Shown piece after piece: positions 22,411 through 33,799 of a stretch of DNA of 64,000 nucleotides; position 1 is the first letter of the stretch; the number at the start of each line of letters is the position of its first letter. Source of the stretch: Solen grandis (Eukaryota > Mollusca > Bivalvia > Adapedonta > Solenidae); assembly GCA_021229015.1 (NCBI GenBank), contig CM037789.1:26089377-26153376 (forward strand). The letters are read 5' to 3'. The notes beneath the pieces are model-generated. The model was not told the DNA's origin, ran no database searches, and saw only the letters and a list, made by a program, of their open reading frames with translations. The translations under genes were made by a program, and so were the position numbers.

Positions 22411-22980
22411 ATTTGAACAGCAGACCAGCCATTTCACCATGGCATCAGAATTTGAACAGCAGACCAGCCAGTACCCCATGGCTCTGGTATTTTAAACAGC
22501 AGATGAGCCAGTGAACCATGGCACCAGTATTTGAACAGCAGACAAGCCAGTGCCCCATGGCACCGGTATTTGAACAGCAGACCAGCCAGTACCCCATGGC
22601 ACCGGTATTTGAACAGCAGACCAGCCAGTGCACCATGGCTCCGGTATTTTAACAGCAGACCAACCAGTACACCATGGCACTAGTATTTGAACAGCAGACC
22701 AACCAGTACCCCATGGCACCGGTATTTGAACAGCAGACCAGCCAGTGCACCATGGTACTGGTATTTGAACAGCAGACCAGCCAGTACCCCATGGCACTGG
22801 TATTTGAACAGCAAATCAGCCAAGGTGGATCAGGACCTGAAGCAGACCAGCCAGTGCCCCATGGCACCAGTATTTGAACAGCAGACCAGCCAGTGCACCA
22901 TGGCACCAGTATTTGAACAGCAGACCAGCCAATGCACCAGTATTTGATTAGCAGACCAGCCAAGGTGGATCAGGACCTGA
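22411..22980 (+). repeat. 39-bp minisatellite, about 14 units
   Basis: The unit runs ATTTGAACAGCAGACCAGCC followed by AGTGCACCATGGCACCGGT. Unit starts fall at 22411, 22450, 22489, 22529, 22568, 22607, 22646, 22685, 22724, 22763, 22802, 22872, 22911 and 22942. Steps are almost all exactly 39, with one of 40. Two copies of an alternative module, CCAAGGTGGATCAGGACCTG, interrupt or end the array (about 22820-22841 and 22960-22979). Since 39 is divisible by three, several frames on both strands stay open and translate as a 13-residue repeat. I see no start context or splice signals and regard those frames as artefacts. Confidence 0.9.
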
Positions 22981-24005
22981 CTCATCGGATGTGCAGGTTC
23001 CTGGGCTTACCGTGTGTAGAACCCCACCCACCCAGCTGTGGTTGTTACATACATTTACATAGCAGTACCATAATTACTCAACGCCATTTAGAGTGTGGTG
23101 GGTTGTTGCAATAAGCCTCTAGCTCCCTTTTATAAATAGAAACGTCTAGTATTATATCACTCTTACATCTCTTTCATAAAATAACTCTCTCCCATGGATT
23201 CAGTTGCAGTTTCTGCAGAAGTTTTGCTACATTGGACTGGGTCCCAGCTTTACTTGGCAACTGATGCTGTTTCAGATGGGTTTTTGTTTTTGGTGAAATT
23301 TTGGGAACCAGTCAGGAAAACACTTAGTGGTTTCTACAGTTTTGAGGGAAAAGTTTGTTTTGAATGTAAGGAGATTTGTCTGCTATGTGTTTATTTTTGG
23401 ATTCTCACTGGATGTAATTAATTTCTCCTAGGTGAGAGGAACTGTACATATTTTGTGTGGGGCAGATTTTTGTGTGACCTGGGGATTACTTCTGCAAACT
23501 TTCATTGCATCTTAAACTCATTTCATGAAATAACTCTTAAAAAAAAAAAAAAAAAAAAAAAAGGTCAGAGATTGTTGTTCTTCAGGGAAATTACAATAAA
23601 TACTGAGTGAACTTTTTTGTTCTTAGTTTCCATTGCAACCAGGACTTCAAAAAGTTTCTTTGGACACAGGTAATGTAGCATAGCATGGTTCTTACTGATT
23701 GTTTTGTTGTTTTGGTTGACATAAAATAAAAGTTTTGATATTTATTTACAATAATTAAAAAAAAAAGATTATTTATTGCAATTAAAGGGTAAAGATTTTA
23801 TTTTCAGTCATGAGGTTTAGCATTATATTTATTCCTGAAGATGTTTAAACTTTATATGAGACTAACACTGATTGAAGTATTTGGGCTATATGCGTGTTGG
23901 GTAACCCCACATTCAGTCTTATCAGTTAGGCTGCTCAACCATTCCTTATGATCTCTCTTACACTTAAAGTAACAGTACATATATCAATTTTTTTGTGAAC
24001 TATTT
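22981..24005. other. Unique DNA with a 24-base poly-A tract
   Basis: A run of 24 A lies at 23539-23562 and may be the decayed tail of a retroposon. An open frame at 23194-23421 shows no clear codon pattern. Confidence 0.4.
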
Positions 24006-24009
24006 TGAT

Positions 24010-24315
24010 GATCAGTCCTGGTAGCCAAGCTTCTGCCCTGGAATCTTGCGGTTGTGGCTCCACCCTGGCTATGAAATACAAAAGTCTTTTTAAAAAAAAT
24101 GGTACTGGTTTAGCTCTGTGACATGACACTCAGTATAAAAGGGTAGTTCCAGACTGGTTGGCCCGGTGTCAGGATAATGGGACCGGGTGTGGTATCATGC
24201 CACATGTCTACGGCGTGCAGTGTGGCAGCACTATTTCTGTTTTATGTAGACTTAGTCCACATCCTACAGAAATACTGATATTGGGATGTTAAACCAAACA
24301 AACAAATAAACAAAA
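24010..24315 (+). mobile_element. SINE S2, long copy
   Basis: Head GATCAGTCCTGGTAGCCAAG with a degenerate B box near 24045. The body follows: AAAATGGTACTGGTTTAGC, GTTCCAGACTGGTTGGCCCG, TGTCAGGATAATGGGACCGG, GTATCATGCCACATGTC. The 3' end is AAATACTGATATTGGGATGT and TAAACCAAACAAACAAATAA. It is one of the best-preserved S2 copies in the window. Confidence 0.75.
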
Positions 24316-24319
24316 CTGT

Positions 24320-25210
24320 TGTGAACGTGGCTCATAATCCTGGATTTGTAACAAGCCATGGTAGACCAAGTAGGATTGTTAATAGTTGACAAACTTTCTT
24401 AAGCTAGCTGCTACTCATTGCAATGGCCACATAAATATGTTTCTATCATTTCTATCCACACTAGAAAAGATTTTAGCACAACATAATACAGAGTTAGTTA
24501 TGTTATCCAGAATCCTGAGTGAGTCTTGAGTCCTTTGACAACATGGATTATTTACAGGTTACAGTAATTGCGAAGTTCAGTCCGACATAAATCAGAGCTG
24601 ACAAAAAAAGTATAAGAGTTCATAAAAGCCTGACTCTGGTAAACCACAAAGGCATATTTCATGTGCCTTGTGATCAGACATCAGAAGCCTGAATGTTAGA
24701 GTGCAGTGTAGAAACATTTGGAGAGAGAATGTGTTGGCTTGTCTACCAGATGTTTGTTTTCAACATTCTTCGGAGTCTGTGACAAGGTCGTTAAGAAGAC
24801 TGATAACAGGCTGATCTACATCATCCAGGAGCTTGGTTCATCTCACTCCCCAGGGGGTCCACTACACTGTTAAATGAATGTTTATGCTACTGTCACTTAC
24901 CAGTGACCAAAATGCTACTTCTATCCAATCTCAATAACACATACCCCACACAAGGCCCCTAAAAAAAAAAAGTCTTTTATTTTTCTGGAAAATAGTTGAA
25001 TGTCAGTAAAGATTGATGTTAGTCTTGATCAAAGCTCATTAGCGAAAACATTGACATTGGAGTGATTCTTCAAATGTGAATGGGTATAATAAATTAACAA
25101 GTTCATGTAAGAGTTATGTCCCTTTTTTTTGAAATGCCAAATATTGTTGGTTTACTGATGTTTCAGGTGTATATTGACCGCTCTGCAGAGGGTTTGTCTC
25201 CAAACTACCA
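24320..25210. other. Unique DNA, nothing recognised
   Basis: No supported exon. Short A-rich tract near 24961. Confidence 0.4.
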
Positions 25211-25214
25211 AAAT

Positions 25215-25316
25215 TGAAGAAATGAAAAACAATATTTTAGATATCAATTTAAGTTCAGTGAAATTATGTTCATTAAGTCATAAATTTGCATAATTTGAAT
25301 ATTCATGAGGTGAAGG
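25215..25316 (+). mobile_element. Possible family B MITE fragment (hairpin-distal half)
   Basis: GTTCATTAAGTCATAAATTTG and GAATATTCATGAGGTGAAGG resemble the distal half of family B copy 3 (43260-43361: CATCAAGTCATAAATTTGT and ACTATTCATGAAG). The hairpin half and terminal repeat are missing. Confidence 0.4.
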
Positions 25317-25638
25317 TTTGGGAATGCTGGTTACATATTGATGAGCTAGAGACATCAGAAACTAACATCAAAGGAAAATAGAATACTTGTTGAAGATCAA
25401 AACATACTTTGATGTGATTAACAAGCTGCCTAAGGAGACAGTTATTTAAATTTGCAAAAGATAATTTCGCAGTTTAAATCTTATTCTGTGTTGATATATG
25501 TTTTTTACTTGAAGTAAGCTAATTTTTGGGGATTTAATGAAGATAGATTTTAATTGAAGAATAGCTGTGGTTAACATGGTGCAATAATCAGAAGCTTAAA
25601 CAAAATGCGTTGGGAGGCAGAGTCAGATTGTCAAAATT

Positions 25639-25880
25639 TTAACCCTTTCCCTCATATAGACTCATTTTGACGCATTCAATAGGTACCACATAAAGCCTGA
25701 TCTGCAGAAAGCCAAACTCAAACCTTACCAAATTTAATTGTAAAATCCTCATTACCAGACCACTGAGGAGCAGCGAGCAGCATAAAACCTGATCAGCCTG
25801 CGAGTTACTCGCAGGCTGATCTGGTTTTATGCTGTTCGCATAGGTCTTTTCATGGTATCCTCTATAAGGGAAAGGGTTAA
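25639..25880 (+). mobile_element. TTAA-type MITE, family A copy 6
   Basis: Complete 242-bp copy with intact TTAA at both ends. Left terminus TTAACCCTTTCCCTCATATA, right terminus AGGGAAAGGGTTAA. The hairpin near the right end has arms GCAGCATAAAACCTGATCAG and CTGATCTGGTTTTATGCTG around the CGCAGG core. Confidence 0.92.
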
Positions 25881-26930
25881 ACATGTATTCTGAAACAGTA
25901 AAGAAATGAAGGGTAGCAGCAATGTAATATTGACCGTTGCATTCAGATTTATTTTTTACCATCAAACCTTGCTGATAACCTTGTATGATGGGCCCAGTCG
26001 TATTTTAAAAGGATCTTTCTTCTTATGTATTTACCTGGTATTGTGACTCGATGAACCTTTATCAAAATAATTTTCATAGCATCTAATACTTTCCTCATAA
26101 CCGATGCAATAGTTTACCCTGCATTTCTTTTTCATTTCGGTATATATCACAAGATTGTGAATATGGTTATATAAGTGTCTTCCCCTCCCAAACAAACTGT
26201 GTTAGGTTACTTAGGAATCAACCTGTCTGTTATTTTGTTCAATGGTCTTGTGAGGCAGCTTCTCCCCTGGAGGTTCACTTAGTCCGACAGTGCTGATGGT
26301 TTCGAGTTACGATCTGGTCACATGAAGAAGTTAATGGAAGGATGTTGGGTCTACACAGGTCATTAGCCAGGGCCTTTTTTCTTCTTTATCAGGGGCTGTT
26401 TATAGGTGCCTTCCCCTCTAAACAGTTTTTGATACAGTGTGCACTTTACTCCAGGATTCTCCTTTCCCAATGAAAAAAAAAATATTAAGGCACCTTCCTT
26501 AACACCTGTAAAAAAAGGCCTGTTAGCCGTACATTGCTAACTATTGTCACAGAACCTTGCTGACCTTCTGACCTTCATTTAAGGTCAAATAAACATATGG
26601 ATGCTAGCACCTTGTTGCAATGCTCTTGTATGGTCCATACACTGATTGGGTGGGACTAATTATACCAGGTTATATTCACCGTTAATAAACAGTTAATGAC
26701 ATAATTATATCCAGCTGTTCATAGCCATTTTATTATGGTATAATTGCCAATTAATTGCATCAGTAAAACATTATGAGAGACTATGCTGTGCTTTGTGCTC
26801 AGTGTCCAATCTAGAGTCAACAGAATGATGTGGATATGAAAATAATCCAGAATTCTAAGTCTTATAAGAGGTAAATATTGCAAGATGAAAGACACCACTG
26901 TCCTGTGGAAGTATACATAATTAAGGATTC
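25881..26930. other. Unique DNA; weak inverted repeat
   Basis: An imperfect inverted pair lies between GGGCCTTTTTTC near 26368 and AAAAAAAGGCCTG near 26511, with GGTGCCTTCCCC and AAGGCACCTTCC inside it. Its termini are unclear. AT-rich homeodomain-like sequence around 26740-26770 has no other support. Confidence 0.4.
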
Positions 26931-26934
26931 CAAG

Positions 26935-27035
26935 GTTGTGAGTGTAAGCTTTGTCGGTGAAAACAATCTTTCATGACCTTTTCCAAAGTGCAAAGTACTG
27001 GTCCAACTCAGGGACATAAAAGCTTAATCACAAGA
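26935..27035 (+). mobile_element. SINE S1 fragment
   Basis: CAAGGTTGTGAGTGTAAGC (decayed B box), then TCATGACCTTTTCCAAAGTG and CAAAGTACTGGTCCAACTCA, as in the S1 body. The A box is lost. Confidence 0.6.
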
Positions 27036-27039
27036 CAAA

Positions 27040-28310
27040 GTTGTATAGCATGGTATTGACTAATCTGGATTTATTGCAACATTAAGCTGGAGGGATTTGA
27101 CCTGTTTCAAAGGAGATGTTATAGATTATAATTAATAATAGAAAATAATAAAATAATTGAGTTTATTATTTAGAAATTAAGAAATATTAGATGTCTAAAA
27201 GATTTTTTTTTGACATTGAGAAAATGATACAGTATTTAATATTATGTGGAAATTAACATTCGAAAAATGAAATACTCAATACGCAATCTTGTAAATTGTT
27301 ATTATTTCGCAATTAGAAATGGAATGGTCTTCAAAGTGCTGAAAAAGAATCTCTAAACCATCTTATCAGTGTTATTGCAGGCATGTTATGATTCATGTGG
27401 AATATTGCAGTAAACATAATCAGAGGTGATAGTGTGTCGAGGCCATATGCTGCCGTCTAATCTAGGATCTGTGTGTAAACATGGCACAAATTCTGTTGAA
27501 GTTACGTAGCTACTGAGTGAAGTTTCTCGAAGAATTTTCATGATGAATCCTTTTTTCCAACCTTTCCGGTATCAAAATTTCATCCTTGAGTCATACCTGT
27601 AAAAATAATTATTGGTCTCCATGGCAACCTTTCACGGGGATAACAACACAAGCAAAAAAGCAAGCTTTTAAAGTTTTTGAGATTTCATCGTAAGGTTTTC
27701 AAAGGTAGGCAAGTTGTTTTGGCAAACATCTCGGGGATTTTTGAGAGGTATCTAGAAAACTTCACCACAGAGGCAAGATTTAGACTGTTTTAGATTGTTC
27801 CAGATATTAATGCTGTCAGCCACTGATCTAGATATTTGGCTAGTTCTCCACCATGTAGGTAAGGAGGAGGAATTTTATATACTTGCCCAAGGTTGAATGT
27901 AGAAGGCCTTTCATTCTTACCTTTTTGTTTACAGACAGATTCCTTATCAGCTGTTGGAATAGGAAATATTTATTTTGATATATACATAATTATGACTTGA
28001 GTGACTTTAAAAACACCTCAACTTGGAAAGATGTTGAATGTTTATTTCTTGAAATTGTTTTTTTGTTTTTTTTCCAGATAAATTAGAAATGTAATGAAGC
28101 ATATTTCAGCAATAGATTGCTGATTTCTTTTTGTGTGAATATGAAATATTGACTTTTGAATATGAGGTCTGAGTATATTGATAAAACAAACAACTGATGC
28201 CAATGATGTGTATGGAATTTTGGGATTAGTTCACAGCAATCATAAATGTCAAACTAATTTGAACTTTTATATGAAGTTTTTTTGCATCATAAAATTAACT
28301 TTTTAATTTG
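27040..28310. other. AT-rich DNA with one RFX X-box-like site
   Basis: No exon is recognised. GTCTCCATGGCAAC at 27615-27628 differs from the RFX consensus GTNRCCNNRGYAAC at one position. Confidence 0.4.
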
Positions 28311-28313
28311 ATA

Positions 28314-28490
28314 AGGGCGCCATGGTCCAGTCAGGTAAGATTCCCGAATGCAGATCTGAAGGTTGTTCATGGATTTTTTATAACCTTCACAGGTCACAGA
28401 GTACTGGTCCAATCCATGAAACGTCAAAAGGGATTAGTATAATATGTAAGAAATTGTCTTCCAATCATTGTTAAATAAATAAGTTTAAAC
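28314..28490 (+). mobile_element. SINE S1
   Basis: GGCGCCATGGTCCAGTCAGG (A box), a decayed B-box region around AAGGTTGTTCATGG, then ACAGAGTACTGGTCCAATCC and AAAAGGGATTAGTAT, ending near ATTGTTAAATAAATAAG. Same order as the 3580 copy. Confidence 0.65.
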
Positions 28491-28499
28491 TTCCTGAAC

Positions 28500-29460
28500 T
28501 AATTCACAGAACCATTTATCAAACATGTCAACAACATACTATTTTTTTTTTTTAAATATTGCAATTCCTTCAAAATAAGGAAGGAGAGAATGAATAAAAA
28601 GGAAAGAGAATCCACATTTTTTTTCTTCTGAAAATGAGATGTCTGTAAAATGAAAATTTAAAAGCAAATGGCCTAAAAATGCTTTCATGAGGAAAATCTT
28701 TGGCTGCATTTTACAGCAGGTGCAAGTGTAGTGGCCTTTTAAAATGTTGCCGCAAACTTTAAGGCAGTTATGAAACCTTATCTGAAGTAATTACTTGGCA
28801 TTTTCTGGTAGATAACTGATTAAACTTCAGTTCTTTTGATGTGAGAGACAATTATACCTGTTTGCTGGAACATCAGTTGGGCTGAACTTACAAAACAGTT
28901 GAAGTAGATGATGTCCCTGTCTCCTATTCTTTATATGATATACCCAGCAATATTATTGCAAATGTGTTTTTTGATGGTAAAAAAAGTAATCAGCAGATAA
29001 AAGTTGTCAAATTTCACAGTGCATTAGAAAATGAATACCACTTGTAAGACTTTGAAAATTAACTAAGCTGTCAAGTTTAGACAAGAATATATATTATGTC
29101 TGTAGGCAATCATTATTGCCAGATAAATATGGAATTATGCAATGGCATGGCGACAGATTAAGGCAATACACAAGTTGTTGAGACTGGTTTTGGCAACTAT
29201 ATGCGACTCTTGGTGACTCTCGGTGCTGACTAGCGGTGAGTGAGGGAGGAAGTAATGAATTACCCCAATCACATGGTATAGCACTTGTCTTCTAGAGCCA
29301 GTAAGTGCGGCCACTTCCTGTCAAGGCCAGTCTCCACCAATTAAATCTTACACATAATTGTGTCCTGATGGTATTTGTGAAAAAAATGGTTGTATTGTAT
29401 CAAATTTACTTAACTATTGCTTTTGTATAAATTCTTAAACTTGTTTTAACAATTACATAT
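28500..29460. other. Unique AT-rich DNA
   Basis: No gene is recognised. A patch at 29205-29340 is GC-richer and contains a donor-like GCGGTGAGTGAGG near 29235, but I find no acceptor or coherent frame. Confidence 0.4.
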
Positions 29461-29464
29461 CTAT

Positions 29465-29522
29465 CCATGGTTCCTGGGTTGGACAAGTACTTTGAGCTTG
29501 GGAATAACCTGAAAGATTCTTG
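29465..29522 (-). mobile_element. SINE S1 fragment, minus strand
   Basis: CCTGGGTTGGACAAGTACTT with TGAGCTTGGGAATAACCTG is the reverse complement of the S1 body around AAAGTACTGGTCCAACCCAG. Confidence 0.45.
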
Positions 29523-29649
29523 CCTTCAGTGGGTGTAAAACTTTCAGCCTTCAGATCTATTGCAATGGACACATCCCCCCACAAATTGAAGATTCTCTTC
29601 ATAATGTTGCCAGATGAAGTACATCATGCTCCAATCATAGCATACCTGA

Positions 29650-29765
29650 CAGTCACAGTATCCAAAGGTTGTGGGCTTGTTTCTGATTGGAGGCAGGAAT
29701 CTCTCATGACCTTTCCAGATGCAAAGTACTGGCCAGTGGTTGTCCTGGTGCCTTGGCTCTCTCTT
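29650..29765 (+). mobile_element. SINE S1 fragment
   Basis: AAAGGTTGTGGGCTTGTTTC (decayed B box), GGAGGCAGGAATCTCTCATG, ACCTTTCCAGATGCAAAGTA and CTGGCC follow S1 order. The open frame running through it is incidental. Confidence 0.55.
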
Positions 29766-29819
29766 CTACACCTGAAGTTTGCAGGACATACCTATATGAC
29801 TGAACTATTGCTGCTGTAA

Positions 29820-31910
29820 ACCCTGATTCAATCCAGTCCACAATAAGGTCAATCTATTTAACAAACAGGGACACAGAAACATTTACCACCTTCACGATTT
29901 CATCAAGCGACTTTATGAGGGTAAAAACGCAGATGTCATCATCCAGATTAAAAACATCTTGAGAGTTTCTCAGATGTTGTACCGTATGCTTCTAAACTGT
30001 GTGTTAGTATTTGCTCATGTAAGGAAGATGTTTGCTTTCAGCAAGTGTAAATCCTAACCACTAATGCTTCTGTAAACTATAAGTGTCCCTGCGACCATTT
30101 ATTTTGAGAGAAATTGTAGTGACATACCGTCAAGTGTGGGAAGATAGAGAAACCCTGTTCATTTGCCGTTGTCATCTTACCATGCCAAGTGGTTCCCAGT
30201 GACTTAAGAATGGGAAAATGTTGGTGGAGTGATCGTTAGTACATCCTTAATTTCAGTAGTACCAGTTTGAGTGTCTCCCCTGGGGCTGGGGAGTAGGGCA
30301 AGGTCAGGGGTTTCATCCCCTGCACAGCATACTGACCTTCTGTATTGTGACCCCAGTATATCTGATTTGTCAAGCATTTAATTGGCTCAATTTTCTTTCC
30401 TTTATCCAAATGTGTTGATTTATAGGTAAGTTTTGGCATTGATGCATTTCCTCTGATTTTATTTCTGTTTTTAGAATCATGAATTTATTCTTTTAATTTA
30501 AGCTGACTATTTTTGCTAGTCTAATGATTGAGGTATCTAGATGTATTTCAATCCATCATTTTATGTGACACATTATTCTGTTTTTGCTGATGAAGCTTTC
30601 CTTATCATGCCCCAGTTGAGATTAATTTGCCTGTGAATGAATACAGATTGAGCAGTTGTACTGGTGTGCCATATAGTTACCTCCCCTGCATAAAGAAACT
30701 CTCTCTTCTGGGAGACCAATGTGTGTTAAGGACCTCTGTATGGAGGTTTAACACTGCTGTCCACAGTCATGGGTACTCCTTGCTAGACCATTGCAAAGCC
30801 TGATCAGACTTCTTTCTGACAGGTTTTTATACCTGTGTGTTAAAGCTATATAGGAAATTCATTCTTGTCCCATCCTGCTGAATTGTTTGACGAAAATCCT
30901 GGTTATTAGAATGGAGTATGTCGTAGGGTGGGTGTGTGTGTGTCAAACATTTTGTTTCCGTCAAATATGTATCTCTTGTTAGAACAGAGGTACAGTTTTC
31001 ATACTTGGTATGTTGATACCTTATGGGAAGAGGAAGATATCCAGGATGATAGGGTCATGGTCAAAGTCACTGTTGCTAAAAATAGATTCTTTGTTTCCAT
31101 CAAACAACTTCTTTTAGGAGTGAGATTTAGTATATAGATACATTATGGGAAGAGAAAGATTGGGAATGATTTTCAGGTCAGTAAGGTCAAGGTCACTGTT
31201 ACTAAAAAAAGGTTTTGCTTACCTGGGCAACACTTGAAAACTGGTTTTGTGTCATTTAACATGTTTCTTGTTATTCATCGTTGAGTTAAGGCAATATAGC
31301 CAGGGCACTCATTTTTCTTTTGATATTCTCTCCTCTCCTCCAAGGTATTTGGGAGATGTTAAGTTTCAGTAAAACCTAAATCAGCATGCAAGGTGCCTGA
31401 TTGATCAGGTTTTATATTGGTCATGTAGCTCTCTTGTTGTATATGGTTAAGAGTTATCTGTTTTATGATATTTCAGTGAACTTACAATATGTCACTTTGA
31501 TTTTTGTATCCACCTATTGCAAACATAATATTAGATTTAAGGTTTGATAAATGGCTTTTTTGACTGATTTTGAGACATCTTTATTACATCTGCGGACCAT
31601 AAACTTCAGCGTTAGTGCAGTGATTTGATATAGGTTTTATGCATACTTGCTGTATCAAATTTAATAATCGTGTATTGGATTTTTATGGCTCGCTTCTCGT
31701 CTCTTACCATGTACAGGTAGCAACACATTCTTCATTTGCACTCGCACACAGTTTGAAACATTGTTTTGTATCACATCAGGAGATTTTATCACTTCAATAA
31801 TATGTTTTTGAGAGGAAAGATTCTGCATTCCACAAGTGGTTAATAATTCAGGAAAGGTTTTAAAATTAACGTAGGCATGCAAATCCTTCAAAAGCTGTTT
31901 TTACATAAAT
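29820..31910. other. Unique DNA; no supported gene
   Basis: Two weak patches (30790-30840 and 31370-31450) contain CTGATCAG or GATTGATCAGGTTTTAT and may be very old relatives of the TTAA elements. Their ends are not recognisable. Confidence 0.35.
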
Positions 31911-31914
31911 TTAC

Positions 31915-32010
31915 ACGGTTTGGGTCTTTAAATCATTCAAGACCTTTTAAGTCCTTCACAAGTGCAAAGTACTGGTCCAACACATGAACAGTTGAGAGAG
32001 ATAGAAATAT
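31915..32010 (+). mobile_element. SINE S1 fragment
   Basis: AAGACCTTTTAAGTCCTTCA, then AGTGCAAAGTACTGGTCCAA and CACATGAACAGTTGAGAGAG, matching the S1 body. Confidence 0.5.
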
Positions 32011-32585
32011 GTATTTTCCTTTTATATTGAATCAGAACTGAAATTGACATGGGTATATTTTTGTCCCATATATCTGCGCATTATTTGATACAAATTAGGA
32101 CCAAATATTCTGCAGCCATTAAAATCACTGGTTGATGTAAATAAGGTTTTTGCCCAAATATGGGCATGTAGGTAAAATAGGAGAAATGTGTAGGCAGGAA
32201 TGTGGGATGACATACAATGTATGAGGCTGGTGAAACACATCATTAAGTTTCACTTATTTTGTTCACACTGCTGCGAGCAATAGATATATTTGAACTGCAT
32301 ACTTGTGTCTGTATGTTCTTGCATAAGAAAGAGAGAAAAAAAAGAGGAAATATTGAAGACGAAAATGTTGGTGCAAAGTCACTCATGATTGAAAATATCA
32401 CTATTTTATCATCATTAGATATCAGGTCTAGAACCTGTTGTGTTGTAATTAACACACCTTTTAAGAAATAGCCATAGTCAGCTGTCCGTCTTTCCCTCTT
32501 AGCCAAACTTTGGATTTATCATGTTGACAGTCTGTACATCGTTCCTTCTGTCTATCTGTCCATAGGTTTGTTCACATCCTAAACC
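32011..32585. other. AT-rich DNA, nothing recognised
   Basis: Overlapping open frames occur on both strands at 32022-32506. Neither shows codon bias or splice sites. Confidence 0.4.
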
Positions 32586-32597
32586 ACAGACACCATC

Positions 32598-32862
32598 CCA
32601 AGTGGCTGAGTGGTTAGAGTGTCTGCCTAAGGAGGTGGAGGTCGCAGGTTAGATCCCCAAAAGTGACTTGCTAGTCTTACAAACACTGTATTTGCAGCTT
32701 CTGGCTAATGGTGCACAGGATGATGTAGGGTCATTACAAGGATGGTTGGCATAGTGTCAGAAGAAGTCATTAACTGTGGTAATATGTCTTCTGGATATGG
32801 TCTCAGATAATGCAGTGTGGTTAGCACTTTTTTTTACTTGAAAAGTAAGTGTCTCCAAATGA
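32598..32862 (+). mobile_element. tRNA-derived SINE S2 with intact promoter boxes
   Basis: A box TGGCTGAGTGG (32602-32612) and B box GGTTAGATCCC (32647-32657) lie 34 bases apart, as in tRNA-derived SINEs. The body follows: TCATTACAAGGATGGTTGGC, ATAGTGTCAGAAGAAGTCAT, GTGTCTCCAAATGATGGAAG. The head resembles a tRNA with an A box of the Leu/Ser type, but I cannot fix the parent tRNA. Confidence 0.65.
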
Positions 32863-33219
32863 TGGAAGTTATCAATATTGGTGGAAAGTAAAACTGAGCA
32901 TAACAAACTCTTGGGGAAGAACTCCACAGTCTGCAGATCATTAACTGTAGTACAAGAAACTTTACACCATGCAGTTACTTCCCTTGGGAAAGAAGTAATT
33001 AATATGCATAAGCCACATTGCTGGTGTAGCCATAACTTCTGTATGAGTTTGACATTCCTCCAGTATTTCCATTATTTGGGGACATTTCTCTACATGAGAC
33101 AGGTATACAGTGCTGCCATATGCAATATTCATTGTAGACAAGTGAAATGATAACACATGTGGTCATATCAGACTCTAGGCCAACCAGCATTTATATGCAA
33201 TGTGCCAAACAAGGGAGAT

Positions 33220-33320
33220 AAACCAGCCAATGTTAAGTGTTTGCATCCCTGTTAACTCATAGCATACAGAGTTAAAGCAGGGAACCAAATCCCTAACAGT
33301 TGCAAGTGGTTTGGTTAACT
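33220..33320. repeat. Dispersed foldback repeat (family F), copy 2
   Basis: TGTTTGCATCCCTGTTAACTC and GAGTTAAAGCAGGGAACCAA form an inverted pair, followed by CCCTAACAGTTGCAAGTGG. The same order occurs at 6500-6605. Confidence 0.45.
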
Positions 33321-33579
33321 AAATACAGCCCAGTACTTTTTATCGCTTATTAGCCAGGGATTGAACACAACGCATTCTCTTCTCATTCGGTCACCGCAAC
33401 TGGTTTGGTTCTAAATAATTTCAAGACATGCACGAAATTGATGAAATTGTTGATATTTGACACTATATATAAGGATTTGATAAAACCTTAATGGCAATTT
33501 CTTTGAAAGAAATTTGTAATCTGCACAGTAATTGAGCACCTAGAAACAAGAGACATACCATAGTAATAAAAAATGGAAC

Positions 33580-33790
33580 TGGTATAAAGCTCTCTTGCTT
33601 GGCGCTCAGTATATAATGTGGTTCCAGGACTGGTTGGCCTGGTGTCAGGATAATGTGACTGGATGTGGTATCATGCCACATGTCTATGGCCTGATACTGC
33701 AGTGATGTGGCACTCTTTCTGTCAAGTAGACATCAGTCTCCAAATGACTGAAATACTGTCAGTGGGATGTTAAACCCAACCAACAAACAT
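33580..33790 (+). mobile_element. SINE S2
   Basis: It begins in the AAAAAATGGAACTGGTATAA block (no tRNA head). It continues through GTTCCAGGACTGGTTGGCCT, GGTGTCAGGATAATGTGACT and GGTATCATGCCACATGTCTA. The 3' end is ATACTGTCAGTGGGATGTTA then AACCCAACCAACAAAC. The 5' end is truncated. Confidence 0.75.
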
Positions 33791-33799
33791 ACCAAAAAG

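Noticed and set aside
22445..22963. Frames on both strands (60-104 codons) as a repeat protein
   Set aside because: The 39-bp unit keeps several frames open on both strands at once, with 13-residue cycles; no independent coding signal.
29205..29340. Exon with donor-like GCGGTGAGTGAGG
   Set aside because: No acceptor, start codon or sustained frame could be found upstream.
32022..32506. Frames on both strands over the same interval
   Set aside because: Mutually overlapping antisense frames with AT-biased codons and no splice context.
32601..32660. tRNA gene with an A box of the Leu/Ser type
   Set aside because: No cloverleaf can be completed and an S2 SINE body follows.
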